A stretch of 64,000 bases of DNA, taken from positions 1-64,000 of the forward strand of contig NZ_JAUSFI010000088.1 in NCBI RefSeq assembly GCF_030651495.1. Direction: 5' to 3'. A program made the translations under genes and the position numbers. Under the pieces are notes generated by a model. That model worked only from the letters and a program-made list of their open reading frames with translations. It did not search any database and was not told the origin of the DNA. Positions 1 to 8,086 of the stretch are shown here, one piece after another; the stretch's first letter is position 1, and every line of letters starts with the position of its first letter. This DNA is from Undibacterium sp. GTDB taxonomy: Bacteria; Pseudomonadota; Gammaproteobacteria; Burkholderiales; Burkholderiaceae_D.

Positions 1-298
1 ATTCCATCGGGGCCCGCAGAATATTTCCCCTGCGATAAGGCCGGATATAAAACTGCAGCTTTACCTATTTTTAAAAAACACAAAAAAACCTTGGCAAATG
101 GAAGGCGTTCATATAAAAGCCGCATGGGTATTGCGTAAGCGAGGAGGGGTATTTTTCAACTCTCAACAAGTTTGTGCGCACTGGCGAGTTCCGGCGGCGA
201 CAAAAATGCGTCGATTCTGGCCCGCGCCATCACGGGCCATCCGCAAGCTTTCACTTATCACTCATTCATAGATGCCATCCGGACGTACGCATGGCAAT
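1..298. other. Left-edge stretch without a recognised gene
   Basis: The first 298 bases lie downstream of the minus-strand gene that ends at 299. Short open frames reach the left edge: plus-strand frames to about 138 and 268, and a minus-strand frame from ATG 125. None has a recognisable protein sequence or a convincing ribosome binding site, although a purine-rich GAGGAGGGG occurs near 141-149 without a nearby ATG. The tail of a gene outside the window cannot be excluded. Confidence 0.3.
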
Positions 299-727
299 TC
301 AGCGCAATCGTCCGATATACGTTTGATCCACAATCGAATTCTGATCCAGATGCGCCAATGCAGTGGCATCAACATCCGCCAGCGATCCCTTAGCCGATTC
401 CACCTTCACTGCCGTCGCGATTGGCTTGCTGTATGAGGCCACTGGCTCCCGCCTACTCAGCAAGGGCGCGGCGGCTGCCGGCCGGACAAATAAACCCTGC
501 TCGCCAAAAAATACCTGCTCCAGCTTGGCGCAAATTTCCTGCAGATCCGGGTTCGGCAGTTGGCGCGCAAAATCGAGTATGTAACGGCAATACTGGGGAT
601 CGATACGCATGTATTCGATATCCGTCACCCTCTCATTCTGCCGTCGCAAAATAACGTGCAGGCGCGCCATCAACGAAAATGCCAGATTGTCTGAATGCGC
701 GTTATGGATACTAGTGCTGACGCTCAT
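299..727 (-). CDS. Hypothetical protein coupled to the ammonium transporter
   Basis: Protein of 142 residues with no signal peptide or membrane segment. The N-terminal half (about residues 15-70) looks like a compact alpha-helical domain rich in Arg, Leu and Tyr. The middle is a low-complexity Ala/Ser/Lys linker and the C-terminus ends in a Tyr-Ile-Gly-Arg-Leu-Arg tail. Its ATG overlaps the stop of the ammonium transporter gene in an ATGA junction, so the two are very probably co-transcribed and translationally coupled. I do not recognise a family. By position it could act in ammonium uptake or nitrogen signalling, but it is not a GlnK/PII protein: it lacks the PII length and T-loop pattern. 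Confidence 0.8.
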   Translation of the reverse strand: MSVSTSIHNAHSDNLAFSLMARLHVILRRQNERVTDIEYMRIDPQYCRYILDFARQLPNPDLQEICAKLEQVFFGEQGLFVRPAAAAPLLSRREPVASYSKPIATAVKVESAKGSLADVDATALAHLDQNSIVDQTYIGRLR

Positions 728-2178
728 ACTATATGCTCCCCGTGCAATTCAAGATCAAGGCCTTCCCGTTCCTGTTCCTCGCTGACCCGCAGCCCGAGCA
801 GGATATTAACCAGCCACAAAATAAGCGCCGTCATCACGCCCGAATAGAGCACCGTCACGATCACGCCAAATGCCTGCGTCGCCAGACTACCGTCTACCCC
901 GCCGATACTTTTTAAGGCAAATACCCCCGTCAGCAAGGCCCCGACAATACCACCCACCGCATGCACCCCAAACACATCTAGTGAATCATCGTACCGCCCC
1001 ATGGATTTCAACGAAGTTGCGCCCCAATAACAGGCGACCCCGGCCACCGCACCAATGACCAAGGCACCGCTGACATCGACAAACCCAGAGGCGGGAGTGA
1101 TCGCCACCAAGCCGGCGACCGCGCCCGAGACCATGCCCAACACGGAAGGTTTGCCGCGGCGCAGCCATTCGGCAAACATCCATGCCATGGCCGACATCGC
1201 CGCTGCCACTTGCGTGACCAGCATCGCCATACCGGCACGACCATCGGCAGCACCTGCCGAACCGGCATTAAAGCCGAACCAGCCGACCCACAACAGTGAA
1301 GCGCCGATAACGGTCAATAACAGATTGTGTGGCGGCATCGGCTCTTTACCAAACCCCAGGCGTGGCCCGATAATGATGGCAGCGACCAGGCCCGATACAC
1401 CGGCATTAATATGCACGACAGTACCACCGGCAAAATCAAGCACGCCACGTGCCGCCAGCCACCCCGTTGGCTCCCACACCCAATGCGCAACAGGGACATA
1501 CACCGCCAGCGACCATAAGGCGATGAATAGCAGCAATGCAGAAAATTTCATGCGTTCGGCGAATGCGCCGGTAATCAGTGCCGGAGTGATAATCGCAAAC
1601 GTCATCTGAAACATCATGAAGACACTTTCCGGTATGGTCGGCGCGACCTGATGTACGGTTAATTGCCCCGCCTCTTTGAAGAACGCCATGCCATGTAACA
1701 GGAAGCGGTCCAGGCCGCCCAGGTAAGGCGAATTTTCGGTAAAAACCAGGCTATAGCCAAGCACGACCCATAAAATGGTCACCAGACAGGTGGTCGCCAC
1801 GCTATGCGCCATCGTGCCAAGGGCATTTTTCTTGCGCACCATTCCTGTATAGAACAAGGCCAGACCGGGGATAGTCATCAGCAAGACCAGGACCGTCGAA
1901 GTCAGCATCCATGCAGTATCACCGGAATTAATTTTGCCGGCATCTACCAGCGTTGGTTTTGTCAGTGGCGCAGCGATTTCCACGGCGCCGGCCAACACGG
2001 GCGCCGCCTGCTCTACCGTTGCCGCTGAAGCGGATGCGGGTGCCGAGGCAAGCGCGACCGCGACTTGCTCAGGCGCTTGAACGCCTTGCGCGATGGCTGG
2101 CGCAACCCAGCATCCAGTCATCATCACGAGCAAGAATACACATTGTGAAAGAGTACGTATTTTCATTAAAGATCCCAT
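724..2178 (-). CDS. amtB: Ammonium transporter (Amt/MEP/Rh family)
   Basis: Inner-membrane ammonium channel of about 480 residues that brings NH4+/NH3 into the cell. An N-terminal signal-like segment and an Ala-rich periplasmic stretch precede 11 predicted membrane segments, as is usual for betaproteobacterial Amt proteins. The two pore histidines are visible in the Gly-Gly-Thr-Val-Val-His segment in the middle and in the Gly-Val-His-Ala-Val-Gly-Gly segment near the C-terminus. Two in-frame ATGs exist, at 2178 and 2166. The second gives a cleaner signal peptide (MKIRTLSQ...), so the start is uncertain by four residues. A sigma-54 type promoter lies about 50 bases upstream, which fits control by nitrogen limitation. 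The gene is followed by a coupled gene of unknown function instead of preceded by glnK. Confidence 0.96.
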   Translation of the reverse strand: MGSLMKIRTLSQCVFLLVMMTGCWVAPAIAQGVQAPEQVAVALASAPASASAATVEQAAPVLAGAVEIAAPLTKPTLVDAGKINSGDTAWMLTSTVLVLLMTIPGLALFYTGMVRKKNALGTMAHSVATTCLVTILWVVLGYSLVFTENSPYLGGLDRFLLHGMAFFKEAGQLTVHQVAPTIPESVFMMFQMTFAIITPALITGAFAERMKFSALLLFIALWSLAVYVPVAHWVWEPTGWLAARGVLDFAGGTVVHINAGVSGLVAAIIIGPRLGFGKEPMPPHNLLLTVIGASLLWVGWFGFNAGSAGAADGRAGMAMLVTQVAAAMSAMAWMFAEWLRRGKPSVLGMVSGAVAGLVAITPASGFVDVSGALVIGAVAGVACYWGATSLKSMGRYDDSLDVFGVHAVGGIVGALLTGVFALKSIGGVDGSLATQAFGVIVTVLYSGVMTALILWLVNILLGLRVSEEQEREGLDLELHGEHIV

Positions 2179-2224
2179 TATTTTGAAAAATCATCACGCT
2201 TTGCCGTTACCTTAGTGCAATGCA

Positions 2225-2240
2225 GCATGAATCATGCCAA
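2225..2240 (-). promoter_or_regulatory. Sigma-54 (-24/-12) promoter of the amt operon
   Basis: On the minus strand the site reads TTGGCATGATTCATGC. GG and GC are separated by exactly ten bases, and it closely follows the family consensus TTGGCACG-N4-TTGC. It lies about 50-60 bases before the amtB start. Further upstream, TTGGTGCA-type half sites around 2308-2316 and 2349-2358 resemble parts of NtrC sites. Nitrogen control through NtrC is inferred. Confidence 0.75.
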
Positions 2241-2543
2241 GTTCATTTCAGGAAAATTGACTCTCTTTTGAAAATATTTTGATTTATTCAGCGCAAATTT
2301 TGATGTATTGCACCAAATCAACCCATGGCGATTCGACATGAGTTACCAATGCACCAATGCAACTCACTAGAAGTTTTTTTGCAAAAACGAAACAGATTTG
2401 CATCGCGCGCAGTGATTTATTGCAGGAATGAGTGGCGTAGCGAGAAAATTCATCAAAACAAACATCGCCGACAAAATTTCTGCGCAATCAATGTGAGAAT
2501 TTTTTTAGATAGGCGAGAGGAATGCAATGAGATGGTAGTGACG

Positions 2544-2572
2544 AAAAAAAAGCCGCATATAGCGGCTTTTTT
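2544..2572 (-). terminator. Rho-independent terminator after the tRNA genes
   Basis: GCCGC and GCGGC arms (2552-2556 and 2562-2566) enclose a five-base loop, flanked by runs of A and T that lengthen the stem. On the minus strand a run of T follows. It sits about 80 bases after tRNA-Glu and ends the tRNA-Ala/tRNA-Glu transcript. Confidence 0.8.
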
Positions 2573-2648
2573 AACTTTTTTGTTTTACCTTGCTGTTGCA
2601 TACGGTACGATTTACACTGTACAGCTATCTCAACAACACCGGCTAAAC

Positions 2649-2724
2649 TGGCGTCCCCAAGGGGATTCGAACCCCTGTACTCACCGTGAAAGGGTGATGT
2701 CCTAGGCCTCTAGACGATGGGGAC
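2649..2724 (-). tRNA. tRNA-Glu (anticodon TTC)
   Basis: Complete 76-base cloverleaf on the minus strand with a GTCCCC acceptor arm paired to GGGGAC, anticodon loop CTTTCAC, TTCGAATC in the T arm and an encoded CCA end (2649-2651). It follows tRNA-Ala and lies next to gltX, whose enzyme charges it. Confidence 0.97.
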
Positions 2725-2905
2725 AATGATCTGTCCGTACTGACCTTTTTACTGCTACTTACTATAAACACCCGGTTAAATTAATTAACCAAACTATTTA
2801 TTTTCGCTTATTTCGCAATCAAGCAAGACCAAGATTATATACTGCTTTTCTTGATATTGGCAAGAGGTTTTTATCAACCTAAGCACATCAACTACTGCTT
2901 TGAAC

Positions 2906-2981
<76 letters not shown>

Positions 2982-3000
2982 AGCGCAAAACAGAAACGAG

Positions 3001-3030
3001 ATTATAGCAAAATTATTTCCGCTTTGTAAA
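3001..3030 (-). promoter_or_regulatory. Sigma-70 promoter of the tRNA-Ala/tRNA-Glu transcript
   Basis: On the minus strand TTTACA (3025-3030) is followed after 18 bases by a perfect TATAAT (3001-3006), about 20 bases before the tRNA-Ala 5' end. Confidence 0.7.
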
Positions 3031-3055
3031 GTCCCTGCCCTGCGTATTCCTGAAT

Positions 3056-4477
3056 TTATTCTGTGATCTTGTTTAAACGCGCCTGCACCACATCACGCCC
3101 AAACAATTCAACCACCGCATCGATCGATGGTGTTTGCAATTGCCCGGTAAGCAGTAAACGCAATGGCATCGCTAGTTGCGGCATTTTTAATGAAAATTTC
3201 GCCAGAATTTCTTTCAGCATCAGCGACAGGGCGGCCTTGTTCCATTCGACGGTTTTACACGCTTCTGCATACTGCATCAGAGCGGGAATCACCGCATCCG
3301 TGATGTGCTGCTTGCGCAGTTCGGCATCGGCCATAGGCTGGCGATAAAACAACATCGCTGCCTGTGCCAGTTCAAGGGTGGTGTTGACGCGCTCTTTCAT
3401 CAGGGCGATCACTGCGGCCAGGTCAGGGGCATTGTCAAACTCTGCACCCTGCGCCAGCATGGCTGGGCGCACCAGAGCGGCCAGACGCTGATTGTCTGCG
3501 GCTTTAATGTAATGGTTATTAATCCAGGCGAGTTTTTCGGGATTAAATTGGGCCGGCGAACTCGACAAGTGACTCAGGTCGAACCAGCTGCACATCTGCT
3601 CCATGGAAAACACTTCATCGTCACCGTGACTCCAGCCCAGACGCGCCAGATAGTTCAGCATCGCCTCAGGCAAAAAACCCTTATCGAAGTAATCCATGAC
3701 GCTGACCGCATCGCGCCGCTTGGAAAGCTTTTGACCGTCAGTGCCCAGTATCATCGGCACATGGCCATAATATGGCAGGCTGGCACCCAGCGCATTGAGG
3801 ATATTGATCTGGCGCGGCGTGTTATTGACATGATCATCACCGCGAATGACGTGGGTAATTTGCATATCCCAGTCATCGACGGCGACGCAAAAATTATACG
3901 TCGGCGTGCCATCGGGGCGGGCGATCACCAGATCGTCGAGTTCGCGATTGCCTATCGTGATCTGGCCTTTGACGACGTCGACCCAGCTGACATCGCCATC
4001 CAGCGGGTTTTTAAAACGGATTACTGGCTTGCGCTCGGCAGGAATAGCCGGCAACACTTTATCGGCTTCCGGACGCCAGGTGCCGTCATAGCGCGGCTTG
4101 TCGCCGCTGGCACGTTGACGTTCACGCATCGCCTCGACTTCTTCCGGCGACGAATAGCAGTGATACGCGGTGCCGTCAGCCAGCATCTTTGCCAGCACTT
4201 CACGGTAGCGCTGCATGCGCTGCATTTGGTAAAAAGGGCCTTCGTCATGCTGCAAACCCAGCCAGCTCATGCCGTCCAAAATCGCCTGCACAGCCTCGGG
4301 TGTCGAGCGCTCTAAATCGGTGTCTTCGATACGCAAAACAAAGGTGCCGCCGAAGTGACGCGCATAAGCCCAGCTAAATAAGGCAGTACGTGCGCCGCCG
4401 ACGTGCAGGTAGCCGGTAGGACTAGGCGCAAAACGGGTACGGACGGAAGTGCTAGGGATAGGCGCTGAAACAGTCAT
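3056..4477 (-). CDS. gltX: Glutamate--tRNA ligase
   Basis: Class I aminoacyl-tRNA synthetase of 473 residues, the usual length for bacterial GluRS. It attaches glutamate to tRNA-Glu in the cytoplasm. The HIGH-type signature appears as His-Val-Gly-Gly at residues 25-28 within [12 protein letters not shown]. The KMSKS loop appears as Lys-Leu-Ser-Lys-Arg at 250-254. The Rossmann catalytic domain fills the first half and the anticodon-binding helical domain the last third. It stands just upstream, on the same strand, of tRNA-Ala and tRNA-Glu, which have their own promoter within the 75-base gap. Confidence 0.98.
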   Translation of the reverse strand: MTVSAPIPSTSVRTRFAPSPTGYLHVGGARTALFSWAYARHFGGTFVLRIEDTDLERSTPEAVQAILDGMSWLGLQHDEGPFYQMQRMQRYREVLAKMLADGTAYHCYSSPEEVEAMRERQRASGDKPRYDGTWRPEADKVLPAIPAERKPVIRFKNPLDGDVSWVDVVKGQITIGNRELDDLVIARPDGTPTYNFCVAVDDWDMQITHVIRGDDHVNNTPRQINILNALGASLPYYGHVPMILGTDGQKLSKRRDAVSVMDYFDKGFLPEAMLNYLARLGWSHGDDEVFSMEQMCSWFDLSHLSSSPAQFNPEKLAWINNHYIKAADNQRLAALVRPAMLAQGAEFDNAPDLAAVIALMKERVNTTLELAQAAMLFYRQPMADAELRKQHITDAVIPALMQYAEACKTVEWNKAALSLMLKEILAKFSLKMPQLAMPLRLLLTGQLQTPSIDAVVELFGRDVVQARLNKITE

Positions 4478-4594
4478 GGCATGGAGCGTTTGTCACGCAC
4501 GGCAAGCCGCAGGACAATACGATAAAGTTAAAACCAGCATTTTACCGCCTTCAGCCGCAGGATGATACTTGCGCGCAGAGGGCGAGGTCGCCGT

Positions 4595-5452
4595 TCAGAC
4601 TTTCAGAAAATCCTGATTTGGCGTTAAATCAGGCATATCGAGTTCGAATTCCAGTCTCTGCGGATGCGTGAGCAACAAAAAATGCCGTCCTGTGCAGCGC
4701 GAAAACAAGCTCATCCCGACCTGCTCCGCCACTTGCAAACCCATCTCGGTAGTGCCGGAGCGCGACAGTAAAATAGGAATGCCCATTTGCGCGCCTTTGA
4801 TGACCATCTCGGAAGTCAGGCGACCGGTAGTATAAAAAATTTTATCGCCACCGCTAATGCCGTCCAGCCACATCTTCCCAGCGATGGCATCCACCGCATT
4901 ATGCCGGCCGACATCTTCGACAAAATACAGTAAATCACCGCCAGCTGAAAACAGCGCGCAAGCATGCACCGAACCTGCTTTTTTATAAATCGAGGGATGG
5001 GTGCGAATCGTATCGACGACACGATAAACGGCAGTTTGTTTGATTTTAGCGTCGACCGGCAAATGAATCTGATCGACTTCATCCATCAGGCCGCCAAATA
5101 CCGTACCCTGGCCGCAACCCGTGGTCACCACCCGTTTAGCGGTGCGTTCCTCAATATCGGTAACGCCGTGATGGGTGGTAACCGCGACCGCGTTCACTTC
5201 CCAATCGACCTGCACCGCCACGATCTCGGCCAGCGAGCGTATCAGGCGCTGGTTGCGCAGGTAACCCAGCACCAGCATCTCTGGATTGCCGCCCATGGTC
5301 ATCAAGGTGAGCAACTCCCGCTTATCGAGATAGACAGTCAGCGAGCGCTCAACCGGAATAGAAATAATTGACACACGACCGCGCTCATCAAGTACCTGGA
5401 CTTCTTTGGTGAGCGCTACCTGAGACTGCGTAAGCTGCGGAAGTAAAGACAT
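4595..5452 (-). CDS. fdhD: Formate dehydrogenase accessory sulfurtransferase FdhD
   Basis: Cytoplasmic protein of 285 residues required for active formate dehydrogenase. The family transfers sulfur from the cysteine desulfurase IscS to the molybdenum cofactor before it enters the apoenzyme. The conserved loop here is Thr-Thr-Gly-Cys-Gly-Gln-Gly with Cys113. The second cysteine of the E. coli CxxC motif is absent, as in many FdhD proteins of this lineage. It is the last gene of the formate dehydrogenase locus, on the same strand, but separated from the preceding gene by 166 bases that contain a palindromic element. It may therefore have its own promoter. No strong Shine-Dalgarno precedes the ATG. 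Confidence 0.95.
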   Translation of the reverse strand: MSLLPQLTQSQVALTKEVQVLDERGRVSIISIPVERSLTVYLDKRELLTLMTMGGNPEMLVLGYLRNQRLIRSLAEIVAVQVDWEVNAVAVTTHHGVTDIEERTAKRVVTTGCGQGTVFGGLMDEVDQIHLPVDAKIKQTAVYRVVDTIRTHPSIYKKAGSVHACALFSAGGDLLYFVEDVGRHNAVDAIAGKMWLDGISGGDKIFYTTGRLTSEMVIKGAQMGIPILLSRSGTTEMGLQVAEQVGMSLFSRCTGRHFLLLTHPQRLEFELDMPDLTPNQDFLKV

Positions 5453-5504
5453 AGGAGCTTGATTACCCTGACCATATTCTGACTAAATAAGCCTATGCAA
5501 AAGC

Positions 5505-5584
5505 ATACTCCTACCCAGTATTATTTAATGGCGCAATAAAGATATGCGCAACGGGGATGTTTTTTAAAAAATAAAGGGGAGTAT
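5505..5584. repeat. 80-bp dispersed palindromic element, copy 1
   Basis: It begins with ATACTCC and ends with GGGGAGTAT (terminal inverted repeats) and carries an inner inverted pair GCGCA...TGCGC. The same 80-base unit occurs at 37532-37611; by hand alignment about 56 of 80 positions agree, with the ends and the TGCGCAA core best conserved. It lies between the stop of the small secreted protein gene and the fdhD start. It is a candidate MITE-like or REP-like element; no target duplication was recognised. Confidence 0.7.
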
Positions 5585-5618
5585 AGGTAAATCATCGCCT
5601 AGATTCATCTATTTTTAT

Positions 5619-5972
5619 TTATTTTTTTGGCAACGCTACATCAGCAGGCACTGGCATTGGCACTGGCGGCGCGACGGCAGCCGTCAGCGGCGAGACATAA
5701 GGCCCCGGATCGGCACACGCTGGCATAGTCACGGGTATAGCCACGGCAGTACTTGCAGGACTGGAGCTGGCGGTACTATTCTTGGTTTTCAAGTAAGCAG
5801 CGGCGGCTTTGTCTTGCGCTTTGCATAGTTGGTAGGACGCGACTTTATCCGACCAAGCCGCTTTTGCCTTGGTTTCATCCGCCTTGGTTTTTTCCTGATC
5901 GCTCAGCGCGGGCAATTTGGCAAAACTAGTGGCAGTGATCAGCATGCCGCAAACCAATAAGATCTTTTTCAC
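5619..5972 (-). CDS. Small secreted protein of the formate dehydrogenase locus
   Basis: 117 residues. A clear signal peptide at residues 1-18 (Lys-Lys, then a hydrophobic core ending Ser-Phe-Ala) is followed by a charged Lys/Ala/Asp-rich helix and a Pro/Ala-rich C-terminal tail. One Cys lies in the helix (Gln-Leu-Cys-Lys) and one in the tail (Ala-Cys-Ala-Asp). It is predicted to be periplasmic. It lies 13 bases after the gamma-subunit gene on the same strand, so it is probably in the same operon. I recognise no domain. A structural or assembly role for the periplasmic enzyme is only inferred from position. Confidence 0.75.
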   Translation of the reverse strand: MKKILLVCGMLITATSFAKLPALSDQEKTKADETKAKAAWSDKVASYQLCKAQDKAAAAYLKTKNSTASSSPASTAVAIPVTMPACADPGPYVSPLTAAVAPPVPMPVPADVALPKK

Positions 5973-5985
5973 GATATTGTCTCCA

Positions 5986-7155
5986 TCAGGTGTTCAGAGA
6001 GCCTGCATTACCGGCCTGCCTCAGTGTTGACTCGCTGCGCGCACTATTCTCGCTACGGATACGCGGAATGTGGCCATTTTCGATCTCGGCATACCATAAG
6101 TCATGATGCTCCTTGGCCCAGGTATCATCGACATACCCGGTACGCATAGAGGCATACGCGCCTTCCATTCCCACTGTACCAAGATAAATATGTCCCATCA
6201 CCATGGCGGCGGCCAGTAACGCGGCAACGATGTGAATGATGTTGGCGATCTGCATAGTAGCGCGACTGTATTCTATCGCGGGCATTAACATATCCAGCAC
6301 CAAGCCTGAAGCACTGATGATCAGGCCAAGCCCAACCACGCCCCCCCAAAACACGACCTTTTCGCCAGCATTAAAACGTCCTGAACTAACATGCTCACCG
6401 CTCAGTAAGCCGCCAAACTTGGTCATCCATTTCATATCGGATGCGCTGGGCAAATTGTCTTTCACAAATTTCACAAAAAATAAGATGATGGAAATGGTAA
6501 ATACGGGACCGATAAAATTATGGATGTTTTTACACAAAAATCCCAGCCAGCCAAAGAGTGTCAATCCGAATAGCGGCATGAGCACGTGCTTGCCAAACAG
6601 TATCGTAATACCCGACAGCGCCAGCATTACAAAACTCAGTGCCATACTCCAATGCAAGGCCCGCTCGCCAGGGGTAAAACGCTCTATCATGCGCCCCGTC
6701 AGCGGCGCATGCAGCTTAATCTTGCCGATAAAAAAATACATGGCTCCTATCGCCGCCAAGGTAATCAGTAACAGCCAGCCGCCCAGCAAGGTCAGCGGCC
6801 CATTCCGATACTCGCGCCATGCTTCACCTGCCGTGGTGGCTCGGGTCTGACCGGGAAATTGCGCCTTACCCTGAATCAATACCCCGGCTTCCAATGCTGG
6901 CAAGCTAGAGTAATGTTTAGTTCCATCGTTAACGATGCGGAAAGTGGGCGCCGCATTACCAGGCTGATCGCGCGTTCTCTCAGCCTGATTTTGTTTCAGG
7001 ATATCGATCGACTCCACCCCGGGCAGCTTATCGGGTAGTGGCGCAATGGCCGCCGTTGACGTTGCGGCCATTGCGGGCGGCGGGCTTTGCACTTCCACCG
7101 CGTTCGCTGTGGTTGTGGCAATGAGCAAGCTCAGCATGGCAAATAAACTTTTCAT
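5986..7155 (-). CDS. Formate dehydrogenase gamma subunit (cytochrome b)
   Basis: Membrane subunit of a periplasm-facing formate dehydrogenase, about 389 residues. An N-terminal signal peptide (Met-Lys-Ser-Leu-Phe-Ala...) and a periplasmic stretch of about 110 residues precede four or five membrane segments, starting with the one around residues 125-147. His residues in the membrane part, for example in Leu-His-Trp-Ser-Met-Ala, are candidate heme b ligands. The family passes electrons from the iron-sulfur subunit to quinone. I chose ATG 7155 because GGGAG lies five bases upstream; an in-frame TTG at 7167 has none. The long periplasmic N-terminal extension is typical of the FdhC/Fdh3 type rather than E. 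coli FdnI. Confidence 0.93.
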   Translation of the reverse strand: MKSLFAMLSLLIATTTANAVEVQSPPPAMAATSTAAIAPLPDKLPGVESIDILKQNQAERTRDQPGNAAPTFRIVNDGTKHYSSLPALEAGVLIQGKAQFPGQTRATTAGEAWREYRNGPLTLLGGWLLLITLAAIGAMYFFIGKIKLHAPLTGRMIERFTPGERALHWSMALSFVMLALSGITILFGKHVLMPLFGLTLFGWLGFLCKNIHNFIGPVFTISIILFFVKFVKDNLPSASDMKWMTKFGGLLSGEHVSSGRFNAGEKVVFWGGVVGLGLIISASGLVLDMLMPAIEYSRATMQIANIIHIVAALLAAAMVMGHIYLGTVGMEGAYASMRTGYVDDTWAKEHHDLWYAEIENGHIPRIRSENSARSESTLRQAGNAGSLNT

Positions 7156-7179
7156 GTCGACTCCCAATTGATCGTTATC

Positions 7180-7413
7180 CTAGTTGGTTTTGACATACTC
7201 GTTTTGATACTGTCCACGGCTGCGAATCTGCGCTCGCCAACTTTCTTCATTACCCACGGTCCAGTTTTTGGCGACATACGCATTTTTCGCTCCAGCCCAC
7301 GGCTTTTCATCACGCTGGCCAGTCTTGTTTGCCAGCGATTGATCGCGCTCAGCGCAAGCTGCCAAGACCACACTCAAGACAAGCAAAGTCAAGTATCTGG
7401 ATGGTGCTTTCAT
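7180..7413 (-). CDS. Small lipoprotein within the formate dehydrogenase operon
   Basis: 77 residues with a signal peptide ending in the lipobox Leu-Ala-Ala-Cys (Cys20), so it is predicted to be lipid-anchored. The mature part is about 57 residues, Trp- and Arg-rich, and ends in Gln-Asn-Glu-Tyr-Val-Lys. It sits between the iron-sulfur subunit gene, which it overlaps in an ATGA junction, and the cytochrome b gene. Such tight coupling points to a partner of the complex. I know of no assigned function; an accessory or anchoring role is inference. Confidence 0.85.
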   Translation of the reverse strand: MKAPSRYLTLLVLSVVLAACAERDQSLANKTGQRDEKPWAGAKNAYVAKNWTVGNEESWRAQIRSRGQYQNEYVKTN

Positions 7414-8051
7414 GATTTACGCTCATTTTCAGATTTTATTTCAGGCGTTGCCTCTGGATGAGGTGCTTTGCCATAGGCAGTGCCCCACCCCCAGACTTCG
7501 CTGCCCTTGCCGCGTCGCACTACGCGGTTACGGAAAATATCAGAAATAACATCGCCATCACCGCCTAACAAGGCCTTGGTTGAACACATTTCAGCACACA
7601 GAGGCAACTTACCTTCGGATAGACGATTCCGCCCGTATTTCTCAAATTCAGCCTCGGAACCATCTTCCTCCGGCCCACCGGCACAAAACGTGCATTTATC
7701 CATCTTGCCGCGCAACCCAAAAGTGCCGTTGGACGGAAATTGGGGTGCGCCAAACGGGCAGGCGTAAGAGCAGTAACCGCAGCCGATGCAGATATCTTTA
7801 TTGTGCAATACCACGCCTTCGTCGGTGCGATAAAAACAATCGACCGGACAAACCGCCATGCAAGGTGCATCAGAGCAGTGCATACAGGCCACCGACATGG
7901 ATTTTTCTTGCCCGATCACACCATCATTCACCGTCACCACACGGCGGCGATTCACCCCCCATGGCACCTCATGCTCATTTTTACATGCGGTCACACAGCC
8001 ATTACATTCAATGCAACGCTCTGAATCGCAGATAAATTTCATTCTTGCCAT
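7410..8051 (-). CDS. Formate dehydrogenase iron-sulfur (beta) subunit
   Basis: 213-residue ferredoxin-like subunit that relays electrons from the catalytic subunit to cytochrome b. Four Cys groups for [4Fe-4S] clusters are visible: C13-x2-C16-x2-C19-x3-C23, then CMHCSDAPCMAVCP, CIGCGYCSYACP, and CTFC with a later Cys pair near Leu-Cys-Ala-Glu-Met-Cys. There is no C-terminal membrane anchor, unlike E. coli FdnH, so it must bind through the other subunits. AGGAG lies six bases before the ATG. The gene follows the alpha-subunit gene by 35 bases. Confidence 0.95.
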   Translation of the reverse strand: MARMKFICDSERCIECNGCVTACKNEHEVPWGVNRRRVVTVNDGVIGQEKSMSVACMHCSDAPCMAVCPVDCFYRTDEGVVLHNKDICIGCGYCSYACPFGAPQFPSNGTFGLRGKMDKCTFCAGGPEEDGSEAEFEKYGRNRLSEGKLPLCAEMCSTKALLGGDGDVISDIFRNRVVRRGKGSEVWGWGTAYGKAPHPEATPEIKSENERKS

Positions 8052-8086
8052 TTTATTCTCCTGTGCCCAGTCGTCAGACGGGGCGC

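Noticed and set aside
1..138. End of a gene entering from the left
   Set aside because: Several frames are open but none has a recognisable protein end; cannot be decided without the flanking sequence.
1055..1609. Plus-strand open frame of 184 codons
   Set aside because: Complement of the conserved membrane part of the ammonium transporter.
3305..4315. Long plus-strand open frame of 336 codons
   Set aside because: Lies fully opposite gltX, which has all synthetase motifs; the plus frame has no familiar sequence.
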